A stretch of DNA of 64,000 nucleotides from Latrodectus hesperus (lineage: Eukaryota; Arthropoda; Arachnida; Araneae; Theridiidae): contig JAJQOW010000014.1 of NCBI GenBank assembly GCA_037975125.1, positions 7,006,457 through 7,070,456 of the forward strand, in the 5' to 3' direction. Numbering within the stretch: the first letter of the stretch is position 1; every line of letters starts with the position of its first letter. This document shows positions 49,973-62,992 of this stretch, in pieces. The notes under the pieces were generated by a model, which ran no database searches, was not told the DNA's origin, and saw nothing but the letters and a program-made list of their open reading frames with translations. A program made the translations under genes and the position numbers.

Positions 49973-52666
49973 TCAGAGGTTTTCTAATCCGAGTTTGGGC
50001 CTTAGCACCACTCTGGGTCTGTGTAAGCTTTTAATGTGGTTAAAGTCATAATTAGGAATGTTTTGTATACATCTGTTATCAATTTTATAAAGTTTTTCAT
50101 AAAAATTTAGAGCTAGGTTTTTGATGTATTTATTGAGAGTGATAATGCCTAGATTATTCCTGATTAAAGAATTTCTGAAGTACCCCTCAGCATTACTAAT
50201 TAATCTCAGAATTTTGCTCTGTTGAGTCTCGAGTCTAGTTAATGAAGTGACACATGCTCCACCCCAGATCTGTGATGCATAAGTCATTGTGGGTCTCAGA
50301 TAAAGCTTGTAGATTAAAATTTAATTTCTTATGGAGAGTTTTGATTTCCTAGCAATTAAAGAATATAATATGGTCGTTTTAGTTCTAATTTTATTTATGA
50401 TACTATTGATCTGGTTCTTCCACGTGAGCCTTCTATCTAGGATCACTCCCAAATATTTGGCCGTGATTTCCCAGTTAATTTTTTCCCCGTAGAGCTCGAG
50501 TGGTTTGCACCTATTAATCTTTCTAGTGAACATATTTGCAGTGCTTTTGTTAACATTGATTTTGATTTTCCATTTTGTGAGCCATTTTTCAATATCTTTA
50601 ATGTGGTTGGTGAGGTTTTTATGTATGATATTAAGATCTTTACCTGAGGACAGAATGGCTGTATCATCGGCGAACAGTGCAAGCATGGTGTGAAAATTCT
50701 GTGGGATATCGTTAATATACATATTAAAAAGAAACGGTTCTAAAAGGGAGCCCTGGGGAACCCCAGCCTCAATGGTTTTCTTTGTAGAAAGTGAACCTTC
50801 TATCCTAACCTGGAACGCTCTGTGTTCGAGGTAACTCTTAATTAGTTTAACAAGGTAGGGGGAAGTTGTTATTAATAAGTTTGTACAGTAGACCCCAATG
50901 CCAAACTCTGTCAAATGCCTTTTCCACATCTAAGAAAAGTGCTCCAGTCGAGCATTTGTCTCCTAGGGAGGCTGAAATTTTTTCCCGTTACTCTTAAGAG
51001 TTGGTGGGTCGTTGATAGTTTGGCCCTGAAACCAAATTGATGGGGGATGAATAGGTTGTTTTCTTGCTCGTGTTGTTGGAGTTTAGTAAGAATGAAAATT
51101 TTCAACTAGTTTAGCTAACGATGGTAACAGCGAGATAGGCCTATAGCTAGTTGGGTCTTTTGGGTTTTTGCCCGGTTTCCTAATTGAAACAACTAGAGCA
51201 TTTTTCCATTGCCTGGGAAAATATCCAATATTTAGGATATCGTTAATAATACCAGTGATATAACAAATAGCTACTATTGGAATTTGCCTCAGCATTTTGT
51301 TATTAATATTATCATCTCCTGGGCTCTTTTTGGGTTTCAGGTTCATAATGATGTTTTCAACTTCAGAGGTTTTGATCAATTCGCTTGTAGGAATTACTTG
51401 GTGGGTGAAATTATTAAAATAATTGTTAACTGTTTGTTGTACGAAGTTTTGATGAGAGATCTCTCCAATGTCATTTAATTTGAATTGTTTTTCTAGGCTG
51501 TTAGCAATTAATTCTGATTTTTCAGTGTTTGTCTTTGCGATTGTGACGCCATCTGTTAACACGGGGAAGAACTGTTTGGGAGAATTTATTTTCTTTGCGG
51601 CTTTCCATAACGATCCATCTTGGGAGTCTAAGTTAGTGAGATATTCGTTCCATTTGATTTCATTGTATGAGTTGATTTCTAGTCGAAATTTATTCTTTAA
51701 TTCATTAATTATCCTTTTAGTGGTAGGGAGTTTGTAAATGTTATATTGCTTTCTTAGCCTGTTCCTTTCCCTTATAAGTTCTATTATTCTGATAGGGAGG
51801 TTAGATGTGCCTTTGATAGAAATTTCAAATTTATTTAAATCTCGTGCCTCCTGCAGGACGTTGTTAATAAAATTTACTTTATTGTCAATGTCAGTGGGGG
51901 TGACCGCGCTGTGGTTGGGGGCATTGGAGAGTTTATTATTGACGGTATCTCTAAATTTCTTCCAATTTGTTTTAACCTTAGTATGTTTGACTGTGGGGTT
52001 AATCACGTTTCCAAAGTGAGTCATGACCGGGAAGTGATCCGAGGGTAGGTCTTCAATGGTGTTTAGTTTGATGGAGATAGGGGAATTTTTACATAGCATG
52101 AGGTCAATAAAATTTCCGAATCTTCTGCCATAGTGAGTAGGTTTGTCGGGATTTAAAATATTAATATTTAGGGCATTTGAGATAACATATATAATTTTTC
52201 CCGTTTTGTTTCGGTATTGGCAGTTCCAGTTTTGATGTTTGGCATTGAGGTCCCCTGCAAGGATGATATTATTGTGAAGATTAATCAGTTTATTAATATC
52301 ATTTTCAATGGGATTATTACGAGGAGGTATATAAATAGAAGCAATGCTTATGTCAAGGTTGGAGTTTACATGTATTTGGATAAAAGTGGCCTGAGTGTAC
52401 TCAAGGGTTGGTGTGGGGATGTGTGAATGAGATATCTTATTTTTAATTAGGAATGCAGTTCCTCCCTGGTTTGCAGTATTGTCATTTCTGTAGCTAGAGT
52501 AGTTGGGAATGTTAAATCTATTATTATTAGTCAGCCTCGTCTCTTGGAGTAGTACTATGTCAGGTTAGTGATCCCTAATGAAATTTTTGAACTCAGCTAT
52601 TTTAGATAGAATGCCATTGGCATTCCAAAACATAATGCTTAAGTTTAATTTATGGGGTCTGGTCAT
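49973..52666 (-). pseudogene. Jockey-like ORF2: endonuclease and reverse transcriptase
   Basis: ORF2 starts at ATG 52664-52666, overlapping the end of ORF1 by 17 nt in another frame, an arrangement usual in LINEs. The APE-type endonuclease follows (SIMFWNANGI, then QETRL, GDLNAKHQNW and SDHFPV), with one in-frame TAA near 52565. The reverse transcriptase shows SYRPISLLPSLAKL, FGFRAKLSTTHQL, AGVPQGSLLEPFLFNMYIND and FADDTAILSS, which holds the catalytic Asp pair, and ends with TYASQIWGGA and a C-terminal tail at 49973. Frameshifts lie near 51095, 50920-50985 and 50300. No RNase H domain follows. Confidence 0.9.
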
Positions 52667-53480
52667 TATTGTTACTATTTGCCCCTAATGCTTTCAATAA
52701 TATGTGCAGTTTATCAGTAGGATGAGATGCTTTATCCATTACTGGTACAGCATTTAAAAGATTAGGGAAGTAAGAAAGTTTTGTGTTAATTTCATTTAGT
52801 AGTTTAATTATGTTTTGCATATTACCTAGATTTGTTAAATCAGGTATGGATTGAGTTGGTTGGGTAGCAGTATGATTAGTGGGGTTTCCTGAAACTATTT
52901 GTGCAAATGACATCCCAGATCTAACGGGATTCGAACTTGTAGCATTAGGATTATTTGTAATGGTTCTCTTTTTATTGTTTGGGTTCTTCGGACAACCAGC
53001 ATAAGAGGCCGTGTGGTTCCCGCCGCAGTTACAGCACTTAGGGATTTCAATTTTGTCTTGTTTACATTCGCGAGTCATGTGATTTAGACCACATTTGACA
53101 CAATTTGGTTTCAAGAAACATACAGTTGAATTGTGGCCGAACTGTTGGCAATTATAACATTGTATTGGGTTTTTATTTATATATTTTTCGGTTTTAACTA
53201 TAACATTTAGTATCTCAGTTATTTCAAATATTTTATTCGCCATTTCATTATGTTTGAGCGTTATAAGGAAACAGGGGATGGGGTTTTTGTTCTATGCTTT
53301 TTCATCACAGCAACTTTTTCAACTTCGAACCCTCTATCGTTAAGTTCTTCATTAATTAGATTAATGGGGGTGCTTGGATGCAGTCCCTTAATGACTGCTT
53401 TTATAGGTTTATACTTGTTGTAATTTAGGACTAGGCATTCTACATTATCTGTTAAATATTTAGTAATTTTATAATAATGC
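52650..53480 (-). pseudogene. Jockey-like ORF1 (gag-like nucleic-acid-binding protein), truncated
   Basis: The upstream frame reads KYLTDNVECLVLNYNKYKPI, then KAVIKGLHPSTPINLINEEL and a PRE_C2HC-type segment to about 53265. A one-base shift before the KHNEMANKIF stretch moves to the open frame from 53243. Three zinc knuckles follow: CYNCQQFGHNSTVC, CVKCGLNHMTREC and CCNCGGNHTASYAGC. A serine/asparagine-rich tail ends at 52650. In the family this protein coats the element RNA and brings it to the nucleus. The N-terminus is missing. Confidence 0.87.
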
Positions 53481-56279
53481 TAATGTTCTGCACTGAAATA
53501 ACTTTTTAATGACTATTCTTCAAAATTTAAAAATGTGAAAATATAATATAATGAAGGAAATATAAATTTAAAAGTATTTAGTACTTATAATCATATGAAA
53601 TATGCATAATTTTTTATGAAGTTAAAACTGGAATTTCACAGGTTAGTACGCGTAACTTTCATAAGAAAAACATAAAAATGTAACTCAAATATAAAATTTA
53701 ATATTTTCAATATCAATTAGTTTTCATTATGAATTGTTTATATAACAGTTATTATATGATTTTCTCAATAATGAGTTAAATTTTTTTATATGAAGGTAAA
53801 AAGTGTGAAAATACAGAAATGTCTTATTTATTTAATGGGGGATGTTTCCCAAATCTAATGATAAAAAAAAATTTAATTATATAAAATACAGAAAATTTCT
53901 TTCACAATTGCAAAAAATTGCCAAATTAATATTCTTAATTGAAGTAAATTTGAATTTCATACAGTCAAAATTTTTTGTTTTCCATAGATAATTGACTTAT
54001 TCGAAAAATAATCAATAAAAAGTAATTTTAATTGAACGCATTTGCGAAATTCATACCTAAGATTTTCTAGCAATAATTTGCTAAGAACAAATTCAATTAA
54101 AGACAACAAAATATTTTTTCATTTGAGAATAAAATAAGTTGTATTAGAATCTCTAAATTTATCACCTTATCTCATTTTTCTGAGAATGATATTTTAATTC
54201 TTTACATGCATAAATGACAATGTAATTTGTATATACTTTTCAATTTTGTTTCTTAGATTAATATTTTATTTTTCTAACGAAGCTTTATAAGAAATGATGA
54301 AAAACTCTTTTTAGAAATAAATGATAAATGAAAAAGAAACCTTCATAATTTTATGGATTAAAATACTGTTAAAACAAAGTAATTACTTGAATTTAATGGT
54401 AATATAAATATTCTAAGTGTGAAAAATCTTAAAGCACATAAATGGTGTGGAATTTCTACGGATTGCTTAATACATTTAAATTACTAGTTATGTAAGAACT
54501 CTATAGCATAAAACACAATTATCTAGAATATAATTTTTACTATACATTAACAATTTGAAATAAAATTTGTAAATTAGTGCTAAAGAAACGAAATTAAATA
54601 ATTTCAATTTTACTTTCAGAATTTATTTTCCGTTGTTTTCAAATGTACTGCATGTAAAGAAAACAAATTATTTTAAGTATTTTAGGATTTTTTTTTGAAA
54701 TTAAATATTTTACAATAAAAAGATGTATGATATAATATCATTCTTCAAAATGAGCATAAGGTATTGTATCACATAAAAATGTGTCTTCTTAATGATTAAA
54801 TGAATAATTCTGTAAATGTTGGCAAATTCAGTTAAATAAATGGATATTTGACAAATGAAATAAAATTTGTCATTAAATTTTTGTAATGTAGTGTAATATT
54901 TCTTTGAAGTTTTATCATAAATTGTTTAATATTCCTTACCATGAAATTAATCTTAAATATTTGTAAATGTGATAGTTAAAATGATAGCAATGACATATAA
55001 TTAATTTGTAGAATAGGAAATAAAGCAATTAGAATAAAATTGAAATAATAATTTCAAAAATACAAATAGTGTAAAAATATTTCTAAACAGAGAGATAATA
55101 TTTGTTACAAAATTCTTTCTCATATTCACAATGTTTGCAACAATTAGAATGAAGCGATCTAATTAACTCTCGTGTGCAAAAAATGACAATTGACAGACAA
55201 ACTAAACTAAACCAACTAGAATGAAGAGAAAGCGAATTTTTCGGAAATATTTTATTTTGATCATCATTATACACGCAAGTTATTTATAACTATTGATGAG
55301 GCACCAAAAAGCAAAATAATGCCGTTGTTAGTAGTTAGATACTTTAGTAATTTAGGTTATGGGAAAAATCAGACAATTTCCTAGTTTCCTGTAAATAAAT
55401 CACTTTCTTTGCGATTTATTAGAGGAATAAGTACATCATTTGCATTATCAAGTTCAGATAGCATAAATCTTATAGCAAATTGCTGAAAATTCTTAGATTT
55501 TCTTAAATGTTTGTATAAAGAGGTCTGCTAAGCCTCTCCTAGTATTTAAAGAAGCCTCAACTCTTTTGTGGTAACAAATATTACTGAGACGCTTTTAAAA
55601 AAGTTAAATTCTCTTTTCTGTTCTCGGACATTAAAAAAAAACTTTTCTTTTCATATTATATATTTTCACGTCAATGCTATATATCGAAAAATCATTTCTT
55701 TTATAAGAAAAGACTGACATGTCGCAATTTATTTGAAGGAATGAGGTTAAATATTTGATACGAAGTATATCTTTCCGTCAGATATAAATTTCTTTGAACG
55801 ATATATTCTAAAACGTATATAAAATTAGATTTTACTTTATATAGTCCTATATTTTGCTTTAATATACGTATATATTTGCGAATTTTTTCCTGCCTAAAAT
55901 TTTATTACTTATTATATTATAATATTTTAGTGAGTAATAACAATGCTGTGAATAACAATTATAAGAACTAAACATAAATATTAATAAAGAAATAAGTAAT
56001 TTCTATGAATTTTTAATAGATATAAGTACTAAATACTTAATGAATTATTTTTATATTAATCAAAATATAAGATATAAAAATGCTTTTCTTTGAAAAATAT
56101 TTGAAAAATATTGATACTTCCATATTTTAAATAAAGTGAAATAATTAGTTTTATAATTATATATTTTCCGTAATTCCCTTTTAACTTCTTAATTCCCTGT
56201 AACTTCTTAATTCATTTAAATGTATTTACGTTCAGAAGCCCAAACGATATTAATTCACTTTTGAAATTTTCTCTTATGG
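53481..56279. other. AT-rich intergenic sequence
   Basis: I see no gene, RNA gene or repeat of note in this 2.8-kb stretch. Confidence 0.5.
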
Positions 56280-57860
56280 CAGCGATTCTCAGCCTGTCGT
56301 GCGCGCCCCCTAGAGAGACTCGAGCACACTAAAGGGCATATCCAAGAGAAAATGTTATTTGAAAAATTTATTAACTAAATGTAAGGAAAGAACACGCATA
56401 TGAAACAAAATACATTTCAACATAGTATTTAATGATTAACTTATCAAATTAAAACAACTCACTAAATCAAAGCCTGCTAAGTTAAAAATAAATATAACAA
56501 CTATTAGTAACTTTCTTTGCAGAGCAAAGTTTTTTGAAGGAAAGTTTAATATTCGAAATAAAGACACTCTCAGTTCTTTTTCTAGATTCAAAGGAGATCT
56601 ATATTTTGTCTATAAAAAATCCACAAAGAAAATCCAGTTTCATTAAAGCAAGATGTTGAAAATGGTCATAGAATTCGAAATATCCTTATTTTTAGTGCAA
56701 TAAAAGTCATCATATTTTCTTGGCCAAAATTCAAAAAATGATTTATTACGAAATATTCTTTTGATTTCGATATTTCTAAAAACTATGAAAGTTTCTTTTT
56801 CGGTAATTTAGAGTTCTCAAGAAGTATTATGAAATAGCTCTCTATATAACCTACTCGTAAATTGCTATCAGTTTGTCACCAGCCTGAAAATATTTTTTAG
56901 AATTCTTTGCCAGCTTGTGAAATGATTTTCAATGGCTATAAAAACAGTTTTTACAGATTCTTATTCAACCTTGTAAGTTTTAACACAATCATCCACATTT
57001 GCAGATAATGTTAGGTTTTTGCTTTAAATTTCTGCTCCATAATTCCAAATTTCTGCAAAAAACATTAACTTTATCACTCGCATCCAATATGTATTTGGTT
57101 CTTGGAGAAGAAATTTTAAGTTATTTAATTTCTCAAGAATTTCGACCAAATAGATCAATTTCATCACCAATAGATCATTGCAAAAATTTGCGGTATCTGG
57201 TATGTTTTCCCGGTGAATTTTGTTTCTGTACATTTTTGATGATTTTTGTTTTACAAGTGCTTGTATACCTTGGAAACATCCGGACACTGAACTAGCTAGT
57301 TTGAACAAAAGCAGTTCTTCTATTACTGACATACAATCATCACAACATAGTCAATGAAATTATCATCTTTATTGCAATGTGTTGCCTCATCAAGCTGTAT
57401 TGAAAACAATTTGTCACTCAATTTCGAAAAAACGCTTACATCTTCAGCTATACCACCAATTCGAAGAAAAAGAGTATCATTTGAAAGAATTATGAACTGC
57501 AATTGTTTTGCAAAATTATCTCCGAACATAGTTTCTACAATCTCAATTGCTGTTGGTCTTCACCATTAAGGATTTTATATCTATCTATTTTATATGAAAC
57601 TATAAGAGTGAATAAAAACTTTTTCATTCACAGACAAAGTTCTTAAAAAATTAATTTTTGTTTTTCTTATGATATATATCTTAATTTGAAGAATTTTCTG
57701 AGCTTGTTGAGCAACTGATATCAAGAGTTTCCAAATGACGTTTAAGTTTATTCGGTTTCATGCTGTCTGCCGCCAAAGATTTTGAGTAAATGATAATCAC
57801 TGTTAACTCTTCGTTTTATTTATTATCATTACTGGTATACCCAAAATTTAAATAATATTA
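56280..57860 (-). mobile_element. Old hAT (ZBED/SCAND3-like), partial
   Basis: The low-coordinate end begins CAGCGATTCTCAGCCTGTCG, like CAGNGGTTCTCAACCTGNGG hAT termini. The transposase runs on the minus strand from a BED finger near 57760 to the central region. The opposite terminus was not found, so the 5' end is lost or too diverged, and no target duplication can be given. Confidence 0.7.
56990..57770 (-). pseudogene. hAT transposase remnant
   Basis: In order on the minus strand: a BED-finger end reading MKPNKLKRHLET near 57760-57720; then MFGDNFAKQLQFIILSNDTL, RIGGIAEDV and KLFSIQLDEATHCNKDDNFI (57529-57330), with the conserved IQLDE; then SVSGCFQGIQALVKQKSS and EILEKLNNLKFLL (57300-57030). 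These correspond to the SCAND3/ZBED5-type hAT order. Frameshifts, stops and a deletion between blocks are present, and the C-terminal dimerisation part was not traced. Confidence 0.78.
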
Positions 57861-60428
57861 AGAATATTTTTCTGATTTCATTTTTGGAAACACGCTCGTC
57901 TGTGTGCATGTTGATGCTTGACTAATGTCTAATGCTCGCTTATGATTCATACATGATTCTGCATAAATCTGCCTCCGTGAATATTTAATACGGCAAATTA
58001 CAATGAACATGAAAGGATAACATACGAATTCATGATAGATTCAAGAGTGATAGAAGGATGGGCTTGAATAAGGCATGCCGGAGTTTAATGAACATTATTC
58101 TTCTTCCTTTGAGAAAAGGATTTACTCACACCTGAACAAGGTCAAGACTGCAACTTGTCCACATTCTAGAATGTTCGAAAAAAATTGAAACTTCTCGTGA
58201 AACCGCGGTAAGACCCGACAAGATGGACGCAAAAGCAATGAAAATGCATCGAATTCTTGTTTTGCCAATGTTAAGGATCAGTGTGACCAAATGTCAATGA
58301 ATTTTCATATTCTTGGTAATGTGTATGGTTTAAAATAATGGTCGTAGTGTAGATTTAATGCGAAGTATTTAAAATATATTATTGTATACATTTTATGTAT
58401 ATGGGGCGCGATGAAAATTATGATTGAAAATCAGACTGTGTATACTAAAAAGTTGATAAATTCTGACTTATGGTTTCAATTAAATTTTATAAATAAATCT
58501 ATAAAAGTATTTACAATCAATCAATTTGAAATATAAATGCTGACTAGTTTTTTTAATAAAAATAAAAATTACAAATTAAAAAATTGTCATAAAAAAGTCA
58601 GTATACTTTCAGATCAAAAACAACTAAATTCATTCTTAAACTCAAAACTGTGATTGATAATTCACTTTTTTATGTTATTCAATCAATTGGCATTTTGAAT
58701 TTTTAGAATTACAAATGCTTTACAGAAATATTAATATGTATTTTATGAAAATAGAACTTGAGTCTGGAAAATGCGGTGAAGTGAAAGATTTGGTTATTTA
58801 AAAAACGGCAGATTAAAACAAGATTTACTTTCACATAAATAATGATTAATAAATGATGAAAGAATTAATTAAATAAATAAGTAATGTAAACAGTATAATT
58901 TTAATGGGTATAATAACAGCATAATTTAAAGTAAAAGGAGTGTATTTATCTTTCAAAAACATGAGATTGGAAAGATAAATAATCGAATTTTAATTTGATG
59001 AAAGAGGACAAAGTGCTTACATAATTTCCTTCCTTTTTAGTATTATTTTTCTATGTAGTTAAGAAAATTTTAAAACAAATTAAACAATAAAGAATTCAAT
59101 CTTCAAATGGGCCAAGCAACTTTAAATTAAATTAATATGCTTATTTAAATACAGTTAAGAAATACTTAATGAGACGCACTTAAGACATAATTGCATGCAG
59201 ATAATGCAGATGTATTAAAACATTAAGTAACAAATTAACATGTTAATTTGTATTTTTACATATGCATTAGGTTTTATTTCATTTTCAAGAATAAAAAACA
59301 GGAACTGCTTAAGGTTTGACGTCAAACATTAAACTTAAGAGTTTCAGAGAAAGAATTTTGGTGGAGTGCCAAATTTTACCATACGGTTTTTCTGTGATCT
59401 TCCGAAATAAAGGAAAAATACGCATTACTCTTCATTGCCACAGAATAAAGAGACAACTAGTAATCTTATCGATTAACGATAAGTGTGATTCACTTGTCGT
59501 CCCTTTTAAGATAACGCGAAAGGAATAATAAACGACTGCAAGAGAATTTAAAGGTTGCTATGTTAACAGACAAAAAAAAAAAAAAATTATTAACTCGTTC
59601 ACTCTTTGCATTTCAAGTATTGCTCTGTTTCTGTAATCTCGAGAAATGTTTAAAAGAAGTTTTTTGGATAAATCTACGTTAACATCATTTCTAAATCTTC
59701 TCTTTTCCTGTATGAATATATATTTATTTTTTAATAAAAATATTTTCACTTGATAAAATTTTAAATTAAATTTCCCGAACTAATCTTAATGCTGCAATTC
59801 TCTGTTCAAAGAAGAATTTTTTTAAAAAATTATTAAAATTAGTTACTGGAAAACATTTATTTAAATGTAATGCAAGTAATATACAATCGAAAATTGTATT
59901 TAGAGCTTAGAGACTAATACTAAATCCAATACATAAATTGCATATAAACTTAATTATTGTATTAACTTGATTATCAAGCTCGTGTATATCATTTATGGAT
60001 CAAAAGGTAATAATTTATTGAGTTGTTTAACTTGTATGTAATACTTTTAGTCGAATAAATATCATCTTGTATGCATATTTTTGCTTTATTGTTATATTTA
60101 AACTTTGAATTTTGCTTTTATTTATTAGTGTCCAATTTTCATAAAATAGATTTATCTCCTAATTTTAGCAAATGATTTATTCTAAGCATAAAAATTTGGA
60201 ATTTTAGAAAAACATTAATTTAATCATGTTAAAATTCTCTAGTTTTAAGAAAAAGAAAATTAATAAGAAATCAGTCAGAATAAAATTTTTTATTAAAGTT
60301 AATAATAGGAGTTAGTGTTAGGAATAAAATTCTTAGGAAGTTCGTTTTAATCTTTGAAATAATACAAAGTTCAAGAACATTATTCTTCCAATTTTAGAAG
60401 GATGTTAGCAAGAAATTTCACAGAACTC
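57861..60428. other. Intergenic sequence, no gene recognised
   Basis: Mostly AT-rich. A less AT-rich piece near 59310-59530 has a 70-codon open frame and a small CTTATCG/CGATAAG palindrome, but neither is enough to call a gene. Confidence 0.45.
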
Positions 60429-60800
60429 TTATTAATATTGAAATGCATTCAGCACGATGTAATTAATGTGCTTCAACTATCATTTTATTCGAGTATACCA
60501 GTATACCACAGTAGTATGTCTTATATATATTCGAGTATATATTTTATGCGATTAAACCAGTATAGACTTATACTTGGAATATAGTTGTATGTTTACCCAA
60601 AGGGAATGATAACTTCGTACTATCAGCTGGACAACAAATACCAGTCCCAGTGTTGGAACTCATTTTTGAGCCATCAGTATACCAGTAAGAACAGTTTTCA
60701 CTGATGACAACATTATTCCAATCTTTCAACTGAATACTTATTAATGTTGAAATGCATTCAGCATGATGTAATTAATGAGCTTCAACTATCATTTTATTCA
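60429..60800. repeat. Direct repeat pair, about 63 bp, 309 bp apart
   Basis: The segment with GAAATGCATTCAGCACGATG (60429-60491) recurs at 60738-60800 with a few differences, including CATGATG for CACGATG. The sequence between has several GTATACCAGTAT-like motifs. Confidence 0.75.
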
Positions 60801-60859
60801 AGATTGTGTAATAATAGCTGAATAATCGAACTGCAAATCAGTTTTTATTTATAATTTTT

Positions 60860-61150
60860 AAAGAGAGTGTCCAGTATATAATCCATTAATCTCCAGAAGA
60901 AATTTAAAATTCGTCAATGTTTCCGAAGTATTTATTATAAAACTTTTAATTTTAACTTCATATTTTTTAAATAGTTCTTTAAGGTTACTATTGATTGCAA
61001 TCACTTTTTTTAAAGAGAGTGTCCAGTATATAATCCATTCATCTCCAGAAGAAATTTAAATTTCGTCAATGTTTCAGAAGTATTTATAACAAAACTTAAT
61101 TTTAACTTCATATTTTTTAAATGTTTCTTTATGGCTAATATTAATTGTAT
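60860..61150. repeat. Tandem duplication, 152-bp period
   Basis: AAAGAGAGTGTCCAGTATAT starts at 60860 and again at 61012. The following about 130 bases align with scattered substitutions and small indels. Confidence 0.88.
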
Positions 61151-61644
61151 TATAATTTTGTTTAATTTTATTGAAATTTTTGAAAGCTGTAAAAAAGTGA
61201 AGAAATGAGAAGAAATGATCCAAAAAATCTTCCTTCCATCTGGTTCATTCCAAGTTTGTAATTCGAGCATCACGAATGCAGATATCTAGAATATGCCTTA
61301 TAAGGAGTCTCAGGAAGACTGACTGCGTTCAGAGATCAGTTTTTCTGCATTTGTCCGATTTTTAGACATTACAATCCATTTCGAAACCCACCAGTGTCTT
61401 TCGCTGAGATTCTCTTTTCAAATTTGCTTCCCTTAGCTTGTCAGTCACGACTTTAGACTCATTACCTCTAGCAATGTCTGAAAATTGATATGTTTCGCTT
61501 GCACTTGTTATAGCTAGACAAGTTCTTACATTTTAACCTTGTACAATTTAGTCTTTAGAAAACTGAGGGGTCTGACATTTTATGTTTTTGAAAAATAAAG
61601 TCAGATATACGAATTTCAGTAAAGCTACCGCATATTACGAGAAT
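61151..61644. other. Unassigned spacer
   Basis: No feature supported. Part of it (61290-61560) is less AT-rich than its surroundings. Confidence 0.4.
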
Positions 61645-61925
61645 TTGTTGTTGTCGTATGATAGCCAGGCTGGCAATATGGGGTGCGCTGCTCCACTTTT
61701 CCAAATGAACCATATTTTTTGGTGTGGAGTCCGACTTCCTCAGTACACACATGCCATTGGTACCTGTTTATAGGGTAGGCAACCGTTCACTCCACATTCA
61801 TACAAGGAAAGGACAAAGACAGGATAGATAGAGAGAGAAAGTGCATCCATGCCCGAACCGGGATTCGAACCCAGGACGTCCCTATCCGCAGTCAGACATG
61901 CTGACCACTAGACAAGTTGGGCGGC
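61645..61925 (-). mobile_element. tRNA-derived SINE with intact-looking tRNA-like head
   Basis: On the minus strand the head (about 61923-61851) has an A box (GTCTAGTGGTCAGCATG) and a B box (GGGTTCGAATCCC) in a tRNA-length module that ends TTCGGGCA. The acceptor arm pairs only partly, so it is not a functional tRNA. The body follows to 61654 and the tail is CAACAACAA (61653-61645). The tail type matches the AAC-tailed SINEs at 31.7 and 44.9 kb, but the body is different. Confidence 0.8.
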
Positions 61926-61941
61926 AATATATATATATATA
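61926..61941. repeat. Short (AT)n run at SINE head
   Basis: A short AT repeat immediately upstream of the tRNA-like head. Confidence 0.8.
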
Positions 61942-62064
61942 TTTATATTGTATAAAAAATGATAACATTTTTTATAATATAATGCGTATGAAGCTCAGTC
62001 CAAAATGTTTTCTCCTTTCCTTGGTTTCATCCAACATAATCACTGATTTTTTTTGAAGAATAAT

Positions 62065-62147
62065 CCTCAATGCCTATAGGTAACTTTTTGTCCTTGATCA
62101 ATATAAATGCCTCAATGCCTATAGGTAACTTTTTGTCCTTGATCATT
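62065..62147. repeat. Near-perfect tandem duplication, 45-bp period
   Basis: CCTCAATGCCTATAGGTAAC begins at 62065 and at 62110, and the identity continues through TTTTTGTCCTTGATCA in both copies. The exactness suggests a recent duplication. Confidence 0.93.
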
Positions 62148-62234
62148 GTTTTTGGCCTGAGGTTATGGCAAAGCATTTTAATGTCTACTGTGGACTGTTT
62201 TTCTGGAGAACTTTTCCTATGCAGTGAATAGTAT

Positions 62235-62415
62235 TCACCTGTCGCAAAAGAGGAAACCCGGAAAACTCACAGGTATCTACCCCAACAGATGTACATGTAG
62301 AAGGCCGAATCTTAACATTCATATTCCGTAGTTCAAAAGTGGCAAAATGTTGGCAGTAAATACAGGATATCTTTAAATTCTCTGACTCACACTCAAAAGT
62401 GTCTGATAGAAACTT
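62235..62415 (-). CDS. Possible unidentified exon (cysteine-containing)
   Basis: A minus-strand open stretch reads SENLKISCIYCQHFATFELR, then NMNVKIRPSTCTSVGVDTCE and SGFPLLRQ, followed by a possible donor (CAG then GTGAAT). A possible acceptor (TTTCTATCAG) lies at about 62400-62410. I do not recognise the protein. The base composition is less AT-biased than the flanks, and the cysteines are suggestive, but no homologue is known to me. It could equally be a transposon fragment. Confidence 0.25.
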
Positions 62416-62992
62416 TACGCCAAATTTAATACACATACGAAGCTTGTTTTTAAGCAAATTTCAAACGCTCTTCATGTTCAGTAATTTGTATTGAATAATA
62501 TTGAGTTCTTGTAATTTCATTTAACTTGCTATAACTGATTTACCAGATTATCGATTTAATTCAAATTAAATATTTAATACATTATTTTATGTATAGTTTT
62601 CTTGTTTATTATAATGACTTTCGTAGTTTTAATAAAAATTTCTTAAGAAACATCAAACTTTGCATGATTTACTTACATAAATTTATACTTTATTATTTCA
62701 ATGGTGATGTTCTTGAAGGTCAATCCAAAAAGTATTGTAACTCAATAACACATCGATGCTGAGAGGAAACTAATAACTTCTGATGTATAATGAGGTTGAA
62801 ACATATTTAAAAATTCAAGATTAGAGTCATTCAATTTGACACTTTTAATATGTAAATTAAAAATCGAAAATCGTTCAATCAAATGGATATCCAACAATTT
62901 ATTTCAAGCATAATAGGATTCTTGGGTGAAACAATGCTAAGATAATCTAAAACAATTTTAACTTCGCCATCTAGAAATACACTGCACCTTAC

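Larger units (their letters stand above)
49272..53480 (-). mobile_element. Jockey-like LINE, 5'-truncated
   Basis: A minus-strand non-LTR retrotransposon with a gag-like ORF1 and an endonuclease-reverse transcriptase ORF2. The PRE_C2HC segment plus three CCHC knuckles in ORF1 and the order EN-RT without RNase H point to the Jockey clade. Coding begins inside ORF1 near 53480, so the 5' UTR and N-terminus are lost. The T run at 49272-49285 is the likely poly(A) tail. No secure target duplication was found. A handful of frameshifts and one stop in the endonuclease make it inactive. Confidence 0.85.

Noticed and set aside
50505..52426. Several plus-strand open frames across 50.5-52.4 kb
   Set aside because: They are antisense shadows of the LINE reverse transcriptase and endonuclease.
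59316..59528. 70-codon open frame with a small palindrome inside
   Set aside because: No recognisable domain, no splice or promoter context. Chance occurrence is plausible.
61851..61923. Possible tRNA gene on the minus strand
   Set aside because: A and B boxes and length fit, but the acceptor arm pairs poorly and it continues directly into a SINE body with a CAA tail.
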